The notes under the pieces are model-generated. The model was given only the letters and a program-made list of their open reading frames with translations, did no database searches and was not told where the DNA came from. A stretch of 18,523 nucleotides of DNA, taken from Candidatus Zixiibacteriota bacterium. Lineage in GTDB: Bacteria; Zixibacteria; MSB-5A5; GN15; FEB-12. Shown here piece after piece: positions 7,328 through 14,186 of the stretch (position 1 is its first letter; each line of letters begins with the position of its first letter). The stretch spans positions 1 to 18,523 of the forward strand of contig JAHIVM010000429.1 in assembly GCA_018816665.1 (NCBI GenBank). Reading direction: 5' to 3'. The position numbers and the translations under genes are program-made.

Positions 7328-7777
7328 ATGACAACACAGTTTACATCAGGTGCGGCCACTGAGGGTGCGGTTCCGCGCCTGGCCGCCTATCGGGAGCTGG
7401 CACACTACGGTGCCGAGACTATTCAGTCTGCCTGGGGCCTGGCGTGCAGCTTCGACATTTATGATTGTGACCCCGATATTATCCGCGACGCGTCCGAGAT
7501 TAAGAGGTTTGTCGCGGAACTGTGTGATCTTATCGCCATGAAGCGGTTTGGTGATTGCCAGGTCGTGAACTTTGGTGAGGATGAGCGGGTGGCGGGTTTC
7601 TCTATGGTGCAACTCATCGAGACTTCGCTGATCTCGGCCCACTTTGCGAATCTGACGAACGCGACCTATCTTGATGTCTTTAGCTGCAAACCGTATGATC
7701 CTGCGGTTGTAGAGGAGTTCGCCCTGGAGTTTTTCCGGGGTTCGCGGTGCACCACCCAGATTAACCTGAGACAGTAG
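7328..7777 (+). CDS. Divergent SpeD-like (S-adenosylmethionine decarboxylase family) pyruvoyl enzyme
   Basis: 149-residue protein with the layout of bacterial class 1b AdoMet decarboxylase (SpeD/SpeH): FDIYDCDPDII near the N-terminus, the processing region around residue 100, and LDVFSC ending at Cys120. Ser100, His105 and Cys120 keep the spacing of Ser63, His68 and Cys83 of the Thermotoga enzyme (+5, +20), so self-cleavage to a pyruvoyl group is plausible. However, the usual ESHISIH is changed to TSLISAH, and the following TWPE is replaced by FANL. That change argues for a substrate other than AdoMet (inference). SpeD homologues that decarboxylate ornithine or arginine are known. Start ATG 7328 is preceded by GGTGACGGAG. 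It is the first gene of a four-gene operon and is separated from the next by two bases. No spermidine synthase is nearby. Confidence 0.8.
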   Translation: MTTQFTSGAATEGAVPRLAAYRELAHYGAETIQSAWGLACSFDIYDCDPDIIRDASEIKRFVAELCDLIAMKRFGDCQVVNFGEDERVAGFSMVQLIETSLISAHFANLTNATYLDVFSCKPYDPAVVEEFALEFFRGSRCTTQINLRQ

Positions 7778-7779
7778 CG

Positions 7780-8772
7780 ATGTATACGTTTCGGGTTACC
7801 AGCGATGTAGATGAGTGTGCCGAACTCTGGAAGACCCTGATCCCGGCCAGACAGATCTCTGACCTGTGGGAAGTGCGCGAGTGCTTTCACCGTCACTACA
7901 ACCACCGACTGCACTTCATCGTTTGTGAGGCAAAAGGGCGGGTGCGTGGCTTCCTCCCCCTGTGCTACAATGAGGAGGTCGACGTGTACCAGTGGTTCCC
8001 CGGCGAGACGTGGCACGGCAAGACCTGGCTGGAACAGAACCGTCTGGTGACAACCGATGTTTCCATGACGCGGCAGATGTTGAGTATGATTCCGGGACGC
8101 TTCGAGCTTCGATACCTTTGCGAACCGGACGGCACTCACGCCGGCCGTCTGGCGGTGGACGAGATCAGCTATACGTTCGGGCCGGCACAGTACGATTTTG
8201 ACATAAACAGGTATTTCGAGGCATTTTCTCACAAATCCGCAAAACGTCTGCGGCGGGAACTGGAACAGTTTGATGCCCGCGGCGTAGAAGTTCGGTTGAA
8301 TGAGCATGATGATCTTGAGACGATGATTGCTATGAATATCAGTCGGTACGGTGAGGATTCGTATTTTTTCGATCCGCGCTTTCTGCGGAGTTTCCGCAGT
8401 CTGACCCGACTGTTGAAGGTTCGTGGCTGGTTACGTGTCACTGCGATGGTGATCGACGGCCAGGTTGCGGCGGTCGATCTGGGGAGCGTCTATAACAGTC
8501 ACTATACGCTTCTGGCCGGGGGGGTCAGCCGGGCTTTCCCGGGCATTGCCAAATATATCAACGTATACCACATGAACTGGGCTTGCGAGAATCACCTCGC
8601 CAGCGTAGATTTCCTGTGTGGTGATTTCAACTGGAAAACCCAGTTTCATCTGACGGCAAAGCCACTGTATGAGTTGACCGATGAGCACGATTTGCGGTAT
8701 CACGATACACCGACCCTGGTCGCCCAACCTTCCATGACGGCGATCCGTCCTGCAGGAGGAGCCCGTGTCTGA
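7780..8772 (+). CDS. GNAT acyltransferase, CelD/FemAB-like (Acetyltransf_6 type)
   Basis: 330 residues. The N-terminal part (1-145) looks like a degenerate GNAT half. The C-terminal part (about 150-300) has the CelD/BcsL-type pattern: KSAKRLRRELEQF, a central segment with RVTAMVIDGQVAAVDLG, then DFLCGDFNWKTQFH. Such proteins transfer acyl or aminoacyl groups to amines or sugars in exopolysaccharide and peptide-like metabolite clusters. No signal peptide is present, so it acts in the cytoplasm. It starts two bases after the SpeD-like stop and overlaps the next gene by eight bases, so it belongs firmly to this operon. Its likely job is acylation of an amine made by one of the flanking decarboxylases (inference). 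The acyl donor cannot be told from sequence. Confidence 0.8.
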   Translation: MYTFRVTSDVDECAELWKTLIPARQISDLWEVRECFHRHYNHRLHFIVCEAKGRVRGFLPLCYNEEVDVYQWFPGETWHGKTWLEQNRLVTTDVSMTRQMLSMIPGRFELRYLCEPDGTHAGRLAVDEISYTFGPAQYDFDINRYFEAFSHKSAKRLRRELEQFDARGVEVRLNEHDDLETMIAMNISRYGEDSYFFDPRFLRSFRSLTRLLKVRGWLRVTAMVIDGQVAAVDLGSVYNSHYTLLAGGVSRAFPGIAKYINVYHMNWACENHLASVDFLCGDFNWKTQFHLTAKPLYELTDEHDLRYHDTPTLVAQPSMTAIRPAGGARV

Positions 8773-10105
8773 AGGAAAGGTTCTGGTTGTCGGAACGACC
8801 TTCGACTACATCAGCCATATCAACCAGCATGCGCCGGGACAGGCGTTGTTTATCACCGAATCGCAGGAACGACTGCGGCACCTGGCGGAAGCCCCGGCGG
8901 CCGATTCTGAGATCGTGACTAATTTACGTCGCCCCCACGAAGTCGTGCGGTTGTTGTCCAATCACCTGCACCGGACCCACTCCAGGCTCCGGGGAGTGGT
9001 GGCGTTTGACTGCGAAGCTATGGAGCTGGCATCGCTGATTGGTCACCATTTCGGGTTGCCATACCCCTCCCTGGAAGTGATCCGTACCTGCCACAACAAG
9101 TTCCTCACCAAGGCAGCCTGGGAGAAGCATGGTGTCAACAGCTCCCATGCGGCGACCGTATCGGCTGTACCCGAAGCGCTTACGTTTGCAGAAAACCACG
9201 GGTATCCGGTCATTTTGAGACCACTGACCGGTACCGGCAGTGTGCTGACCTTCAAGTGCTCGGATCGTCTTGATATCATCGAGGCCTTTGGGATCCTGAA
9301 AGCCGGATCCGCGGGAAGCTGCGGGAAAACAGGAAAGCCTGGCCAGTGCGGTACTGGCGGCGATGTGTTCGAGATTGAGCAGTTTGTTACCGGACGGGAA
9401 TTCAGTGCCGATTTTCGAATCGATAACGGGTTTGTGGAAATTGTCCGTATCGCCCGCAAGATCCCCGAGACCGGACCCTATTTCGGGACCACCCGTGCTT
9501 ATGTCGTCCCGGGGCGGCTGCCGGGCGAACTCCCGCAGGAACTCCTGCGCGAACAGATTGCCGGCGCGGCTCTGGCACTGGGCTTGACCCGGGGATTATG
9601 CATGGTGGATTTCATGGTGCAGCAGGGCCAGCCGGTGTTTCTGGAGCTGACGCCGCGCCCCGGAGGCGACTGCCTGCCCGATCTCATCCGCCAGAGCGTC
9701 GGTGTGGACATGTTGCTGTTTGCTCTTGATCACGCTCGCGGGAAGCACAACTCCATCCCGCCCGCCGACCGCTGGACCCGGCTGGTTGGCTTGCGTTTGC
9801 TGACGAGAGACGCTGGTCAGATCAGACGAATCGATGCGTCCGCGCTGCAAAGCTACCCCGGGGTGCGCATGAGCAAGATACTCCGTACGCCGGGGCACCG
9901 GGTGATTCTGCCCCCGGATGATTATGACTCACGCCTGCTGGGTCACGTGATATTCGAACCGTCGCCGACTCCCACACTCGAAGAACAGATCGAGTGTCTG
10001 GCCGGCGGTCTGACAATTGAAATGGAGCCCGGAGATGCGCAGTTCACCAGTGGAAAAACCCTCCCGGGATGCAGCGCCGCAGGCGCCGAAGATTCTGCCG
10101 CTTAG
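8765..10105 (+). CDS. ATP-grasp carboxylate-amine ligase
   Basis: 446-residue ATP-grasp enzyme that would activate a carboxylate as acyl phosphate and join it to an amine. The N-terminal domain (1-105) starts with KVLVVGTT. The ATP-binding part (about 108-305) holds HNKFLTKAAW, YPVILRPLTGTGSV (the usual Lys is Arg152), FEIEQFVTGREFSADF and the metal-binding ELTPRPGGD (294-302). An unusual Gly/Cys-rich loop covers about 181-200, with Cys186 and Cys195. A C-terminal domain of about 130 residues follows. GTG 8765 has AGGAGG six bases upstream and overlaps the GNAT stop. It resembles the stand-alone ligases of dipeptide and secondary metabolite pathways. The substrate is unknown. Confidence 0.87.
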   Translation: MSEGKVLVVGTTFDYISHINQHAPGQALFITESQERLRHLAEAPAADSEIVTNLRRPHEVVRLLSNHLHRTHSRLRGVVAFDCEAMELASLIGHHFGLPYPSLEVIRTCHNKFLTKAAWEKHGVNSSHAATVSAVPEALTFAENHGYPVILRPLTGTGSVLTFKCSDRLDIIEAFGILKAGSAGSCGKTGKPGQCGTGGDVFEIEQFVTGREFSADFRIDNGFVEIVRIARKIPETGPYFGTTRAYVVPGRLPGELPQELLREQIAGAALALGLTRGLCMVDFMVQQGQPVFLELTPRPGGDCLPDLIRQSVGVDMLLFALDHARGKHNSIPPADRWTRLVGLRLLTRDAGQIRRIDASALQSYPGVRMSKILRTPGHRVILPPDDYDSRLLGHVIFEPSPTPTLEEQIECLAGGLTIEMEPGDAQFTSGKTLPGCSAAGAEDSAA

Positions 10106-11348
10106 CAACGCCGAGGTCTCATCATTCGTGACGCGGTTCCTGCACCGTGGTGAGTCGTTTCTGGAAACGGCGCGCTCCTGCGGGTCACCCCTGTACGCCT
10201 TCGACCGATCGGCTCTCCATAATCGCATACTCGATTTCCAGCGTGCGTTTGCCAGGGTGATGGCCAACGTTGATACATACTATGCCATCAAGAGCAACAA
10301 CCACCCGGCCATTGTGGCCGATGTCGTTGGCGCCGGTCTCGGACTGGATGTGTCCAGCGGTACCGAACTTGCCATGGCTCTGACGTCCAAAGCCGAACGG
10401 ATCGTGTTCAGCGGTCCCGGAAAAACCGCCGAGGAACTACAGGCGGCAGTGGCACACTCAGCGCGGGTAATCGTGCACCTCGACAGTTTCGGTGAACTCG
10501 AACGTCTCGAACGGGTTGCCGCGCAGGCCGGGCAGCGTGTCCGGGTCGGGATACGGCTCTGCACCGGCGAACACGGTATCTGGCGCAAGTTCGGGATATC
10601 GCCCGATGACCTGGGGCGATTTCTGGCGCGCGCCGAGACATGCGAACATGTCGATGTCTGCGGTCTGCAGTTTCACCTGAGCTGGAACACGGACCCCTCG
10701 AGATACGAGCAATTCATTGCCCGGCTTGGAAAAATCCTGCGGTCTCTGGCGGCGCCTGAACGCAGTCGCCTTTCGTTCATTGATGTGGGGGGCGGCTATT
10801 GGCCTCCCGACGGCGAGTGGTTGCAGTTTGCCGCTACACCGGAAGGCAGAACAGGTGATCACGAGGACACGCCGGCGGCTGACTATCGTCGGCGGTTCAA
10901 ACAGGAGGCCTCGTCAATCGATGAGTTCGCCCGGAGTATCGCGGAAGCCCTGCAAACGCATATACCGGCCGATATGAAATACCGGGTGTTTGTCGAGCCG
11001 GGTCGATGGATCTGCCACGAGGCCATGCACATCCTGGTGACAGTCGTTGACCGCAAAAACGACGATCTGGTGATTGTCGACGGCGGTATAAATGCTGTCG
11101 GCTGGGAACGATATGAAAGCGACTATTTTCCCGTCATCAACCTGACCCGTCCCGGTCTGACCGAACAACCGTGTCTGGTGGCCGGTTCGTTGTGTACCCC
11201 TCACGATATTTGGGGATACAGCTATTTTGGAGAAGGCATTGAAGTTGGCGATGTGCTTCTGGTACCCAACCAGGGAGCGTATACCTACAGTCTCAGGCAG
11301 CACTTCATCAAACCTCCGCCGGAGGTTGTTGTTCTGCGAGATACTTGA
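10035..11348 (+). CDS. Fold-type III PLP-dependent decarboxylase (LysA/ODC superfamily)
   Basis: 437 residues. The alanine-racemase-like barrel holds the PLP Lys in YYAIKSN (Lys86), the phosphate-binding DVGGGY (251-255) and EPGR (321-324). The C-terminal beta domain carries the catalytic Cys and Asp in GSLCTPHDIW (Cys387, Asp391), followed by GAYTYSL (Tyr416). The family decarboxylates meso-diaminopimelate, ornithine, arginine, carboxynorspermidine or metabolite-bound amino acids. The specificity motifs do not match one of these clearly. An insertion of about 35-40 residues follows GGGY (about 256-295). ATG 10035 is preferred over TTG 10017 because GGAG ends seven bases before it. The gene overlaps the ATP-grasp gene by 71 bases. 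The last enzyme of the operon, it presumably supplies or trims the amine partner. Confidence 0.9.
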   Translation: MRSSPVEKPSRDAAPQAPKILPLSNAEVSSFVTRFLHRGESFLETARSCGSPLYAFDRSALHNRILDFQRAFARVMANVDTYYAIKSNNHPAIVADVVGAGLGLDVSSGTELAMALTSKAERIVFSGPGKTAEELQAAVAHSARVIVHLDSFGELERLERVAAQAGQRVRVGIRLCTGEHGIWRKFGISPDDLGRFLARAETCEHVDVCGLQFHLSWNTDPSRYEQFIARLGKILRSLAAPERSRLSFIDVGGGYWPPDGEWLQFAATPEGRTGDHEDTPAADYRRRFKQEASSIDEFARSIAEALQTHIPADMKYRVFVEPGRWICHEAMHILVTVVDRKNDDLVIVDGGINAVGWERYESDYFPVINLTRPGLTEQPCLVAGSLCTPHDIWGYSYFGEGIEVGDVLLVPNQGAYTYSLRQHFIKPPPEVVVLRDT

Positions 11349-11435
11349 AACGAAAGTGAAAAGGCCACCGGTCGAGCCTCCGGGTTCGGGCAGTGCGCAA
11401 ACCCTTTTACATTTGAGAACCGTAGAGGTAGTGAA

Positions 11436-11657
11436 ATGCAACCGCACAATCGTCTGAAAGCGTGTCCGCGTTGCGGCAGCGATGAACTGGTGTACGAATC
11501 AGACTCGCAAGGCAGAAGTATGTTCGTGTTCTGTATGGACTGTGACTGGGCGCTGGAGCCCAAGCGCACCAAACGGGACCGAGGCATCGAACGATCCGAT
11601 GACTTTCTGCCGCCCGATCTGTCGGACGACGACATAGAAGTGTGGGAGGACGAATAA
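11436..11657 (+). CDS. Small zinc-ribbon protein with acidic tail
   Basis: 73-residue cytoplasmic protein. Two CxxC knuckles, CPRC (10-13) and CMDC (33-36), form a zinc-ribbon or rubredoxin-like fold. A basic linker (KPKRTKRD-like, about 42-50) leads to a strongly acidic C-terminal tail ending in EVWEDE. I do not recognise a named family; such ribbons often bind nucleic acid or a partner protein. Start ATG 11436 has GAGGT seven bases upstream. It lies 87 bases after the PLP decarboxylase with no visible terminator between, and directly before a strong terminator. It is probably the last gene of the operon, though a separate promoter cannot be ruled out. Confidence 0.75.
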   Translation: MQPHNRLKACPRCGSDELVYESDSQGRSMFVFCMDCDWALEPKRTKRDRGIERSDDFLPPDLSDDDIEVWEDE

Positions 11658-11679
11658 GCGACCGCATACGCAAACGGTA

Positions 11680-11723
11680 ACGGGGCGGGTGGAACCAGGA
11701 CAATCCACCCGCCCCGTTTTTTT
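11680..11723 (+). terminator. Strong intrinsic terminator
   Basis: A perfect 14-base stem is formed by 11680-11693 (starting ACGGGGCGGG) and 11704-11717. It encloses a 10-base loop and is followed by seven T residues (11717-11723). It closes the transcription unit that begins at the SpeD-like gene and isolates it from the cytochrome operon downstream. Confidence 0.95.
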
Positions 11724-11729
11724 CTGCCC

Positions 11730-11758
11730 TTGCTGAAACACCTTTCCTCGCTTATACT
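11730..11758 (+). promoter_or_regulatory. Candidate promoter of the barrel-cytochrome operon
   Basis: TTGCTG (11730-11735) and TATACT (11753-11758, 5 of 6) are 17 bases apart and lie directly after the terminator. Transcription would start near 11765, leaving a leader of about 100 bases before the barrel gene. This argues against any translation start upstream of 11765. Confidence 0.5.
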
Positions 11759-11861
11759 TAACCAGGGTACACAGAGACTGCGGCAGCAGGGACACCGGAG
11801 GGCAACAGCCTCTCTCCACTTTGTCCTAAAATCCGTCCCGGCAATAGCCGATAGAATTAGT

Positions 11862-13100
11862 ATGGTTTTTTCTGCCCATCGCAAATCCATGATCCGCCTC
11901 AGAGCGGTTGTCCTTTCCGGGATAGCGGCACTCATACTGGCTGTTCCCGCACAGGGAACCGGGGTGAGCGGTCGCCTGACCGGTGATGTCTACGCCTACG
12001 AAAATCCCGACGGCACCCATTGGCAGTCGTTTCTCGGTTTGCAATCCCGGGCCATTGCCTGGCGCGGCTCCGGACGACAGGGCATCTCCTTGAATTCCTA
12101 TTTTCGCTGGACCGGTGACCTGGCGGGCAATACTCCGGATCAGGCAAACTGGCGAGTATACCACGGTTACCTTCGACTCGACCATCTTGTCCCGCTGACA
12201 AGAATCGATGTCGGTCGGCAGTTTGTGTATACATCGGTGGGCAGCGCGGTGCTCGACGGTATCACTGCGAATATCCGTCCGTTTCGCGAGATGGAGATCC
12301 GCCTGTTCGGCGGCAGTTCCGTGGCCGGCGAGCACAACGATCGGTTGCAGTCGTTGAGCGATGCGGCGTCTTTTGGGGGACGGGTTGCGTATCGCCCGTT
12401 TTCATCGCTGACGGTGGGGGGCAACTGGTTCCGCAAAAAGAGCGACGGTTTGACGGCCTATCACCGGGTCGGGCTGGATCTCAGCCATGACGGGCGCAGG
12501 CTGGCCACTTACGGGCGCGTGACCTACGATATTGAGCAGTTGCTGGTTACCGATGTTCTGGCTAGGGTGTCATATCGAGATCGCAACTGGTATTGGTCAT
12601 CGGAATTTCGCACCCGTCAACCCTCGGTGGAAGTCAGTTCCATATTTTCGCTCATTGATGCGGTGCGTGCCAAAGACCTGCGGTTGGATTTTGAGCGCCG
12701 CGTGATCGGGAACATCCGGGCCGTTGGACAGGTGTTTGTGGATTTGCTCGATGACGATCATTCGTGGGCGGCCTCGACCGGTTTGCGCACCACGGCCTTC
12801 ACAGTGCTGTGGCATCATCAGACAGGTTACGGCGGTGACAGCGATGGTCTTCGCGGGAACGCTCACATTGCGCTGGACACCCACTGGACCGGGTTTGCAT
12901 CCGCCAATCTCTCCACCTATCGTGTTCAGGAGGCCCAGGAGGAGCGAAGTGAGGCCTATGCCGGCGGCCTGGGTCTTCAGTATCGTGGCGGCGCCATGTT
13001 GATACGTGGGGAGGGTCAGTTTCTGAGAAACGCCGTGGACGAAAGTAACTTCCGCGCGCTGCTGAGTGTAACGCGATATTTTGGTGCGGGTGGACGGTGA
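11862..13100 (+). CDS. Outer-membrane beta-barrel protein, predicted porin of a cytochrome conduit
   Basis: 412 residues. A signal peptide (IRLRAVVLSGIAALILAVPAQG) leads into a long series of alternating amphipathic strands rich in aromatic and charged residues, such as RIDVGRQFVYTSV and NWYWSSEFRTR, ending in a terminal strand ALLSVTRYFG. This is the pattern of an outer-membrane barrel of perhaps 16-20 strands. There is no named-family motif I can be sure of. The stop overlaps the possible GTG start of the next gene. Its place ahead of two multiheme cytochromes suggests it is the porin sleeve of a porin-cytochrome complex (inference). The start could also be ATG 11889; neither site has a clear ribosome site. 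The in-frame extension to 11730 lies upstream of the promoter and is rejected. Confidence 0.8.
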   Translation: MVFSAHRKSMIRLRAVVLSGIAALILAVPAQGTGVSGRLTGDVYAYENPDGTHWQSFLGLQSRAIAWRGSGRQGISLNSYFRWTGDLAGNTPDQANWRVYHGYLRLDHLVPLTRIDVGRQFVYTSVGSAVLDGITANIRPFREMEIRLFGGSSVAGEHNDRLQSLSDAASFGGRVAYRPFSSLTVGGNWFRKKSDGLTAYHRVGLDLSHDGRRLATYGRVTYDIEQLLVTDVLARVSYRDRNWYWSSEFRTRQPSVEVSSIFSLIDAVRAKDLRLDFERRVIGNIRAVGQVFVDLLDDDHSWAASTGLRTTAFTVLWHHQTGYGGDSDGLRGNAHIALDTHWTGFASANLSTYRVQEAQEERSEAYAGGLGLQYRGGAMLIRGEGQFLRNAVDESNFRALLSVTRYFGAGGR

Positions 13101-13111
13101 TTGGAGCTTCC

Positions 13112-14164
13112 ATGAAATCTATGAAGCGGTATATGATGATTGTTGCTCCAATCATGTTGCTGGTAGGACTCACAGTGGCTCAGACTGAAACGCCTGTCAA
13201 GAAGAAGCCCGGCGACATCATCTTCTCTCACTTTTTCCATGTGCAGGAGAACGAGATCGATTGCGAAACCTGCCACGGTGACATCGCAACCAGCACCGAA
13301 AACGTCGACCGCAATCTGCCTGACATGGAAGTGTGTGCCGACTGCCATGACGTTGAGGATGAAGAGGGCTGTGTGATTTGTCATCGCAGCCCCGATGATC
13401 CTCAGCCATCGGTGCACGTGATAACCGGCTTTGCTTTCAATCATCAGGCGCATGTGGAGCGAAAGGTCGCCTGTGCCACGTGCCATGCCGAGATGACATC
13501 GGACCACCCGGTTGTCAAAACAGCCATCTCGGTCAAGGCGCAATGCATGCAATGCCACAACAATGTGACCGCCGAATCCCGTTGTGCTGCCTGTCACGGC
13601 GATCGCTATCAATTGGCCGACATTCATCCGACCGCCTGGCGGCACGGTCACGGCGAAGAGGCCTCGGCCCGCGAAGCCTGGTGCGCCTCCTGTCATCATG
13701 AACAGGTTGACTGTCAGGACTGCCACCAGGGCGACAATCTGCAAGGGAACATACACGAGCTGAATTACGTGTTCATCCACGGACTCGATGCCGGCAGCAA
13801 AAACATCGATTGTACCCGCTGCCACAACCGTCGCGAGTTCTGCACCGACTGTCACGAACGCAACCTGCGCATCCCCCTGGCTCACTCAACGGCCGGTTGG
13901 TTGAGCGAACACGGCCGGGCTGCCCGGCAGGATCCCGAAAACTGCGCGTCCTGCCACGAGACGGATGATCCCTCGTGTTCCCGCAGCGGTTGCCACGCCG
14001 ATCTCGACGGTATCCGGGGAACTGATCCGCGCTTCCATGCGGCGGCGATGTCGCGCTTCGACGGCCATGGTGCCTGGCACGGTGATAATGGGTATGTCTG
14101 TTATCAGTGCCATGTCAATACCAATGCCGAGGGTATTGGGTTCTGCGGCTACTGTCACCGATAG
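13112..14164 (+). CDS. Exported multiheme c-type cytochrome, 14 heme motifs
   Basis: 350 residues with a signal peptide (KRYMMIVAPIMLLVGLTVA). I count 13 CXXCH motifs, the first at residues 51-55 (CETCH) and the last at the C-terminus (CGYCH). One CX4CH motif (CSRSGCH) near residue 290 makes 14 possible covalent hemes. That is about one heme per 25 residues, typical of an electron wire. Many extra His residues lie between motifs and could be distal ligands, as in SHFFH and FNHQAHVE. ATG 13112 is chosen because GGAG lies six bases before it; GTG 13097 overlaps the preceding stop. It is co-transcribed with the barrel and the lipoprotein cytochrome. The likely role is periplasmic or barrel-embedded electron transfer across the outer membrane. 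Confidence 0.93.
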   Translation: MKSMKRYMMIVAPIMLLVGLTVAQTETPVKKKPGDIIFSHFFHVQENEIDCETCHGDIATSTENVDRNLPDMEVCADCHDVEDEEGCVICHRSPDDPQPSVHVITGFAFNHQAHVERKVACATCHAEMTSDHPVVKTAISVKAQCMQCHNNVTAESRCAACHGDRYQLADIHPTAWRHGHGEEASAREAWCASCHHEQVDCQDCHQGDNLQGNIHELNYVFIHGLDAGSKNIDCTRCHNRREFCTDCHERNLRIPLAHSTAGWLSEHGRAARQDPENCASCHETDDPSCSRSGCHADLDGIRGTDPRFHAAAMSRFDGHGAWHGDNGYVCYQCHVNTNAEGIGFCGYCHR

Positions 14165-14186
14165 GCAATGCGGGGCTGGATATAGT

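Noticed and set aside
11730..11861. N-terminal extension of the beta-barrel gene
   Set aside because: It lies upstream of the predicted transcription start and would place 44 residues before the signal peptide.
13016..13885. 289-codon open frame antisense to the 14-heme cytochrome
   Set aside because: The sense frame has 14 heme motifs and a signal peptide. The antisense frame is a by-product of codon bias in a GC-rich gene and has no recognisable domain.
13965..14186. 74-codon N-terminal extension of the lipoprotein cytochrome
   Set aside because: It lies inside the preceding cytochrome gene and would bury the clear lipoprotein signal that starts at 14187.
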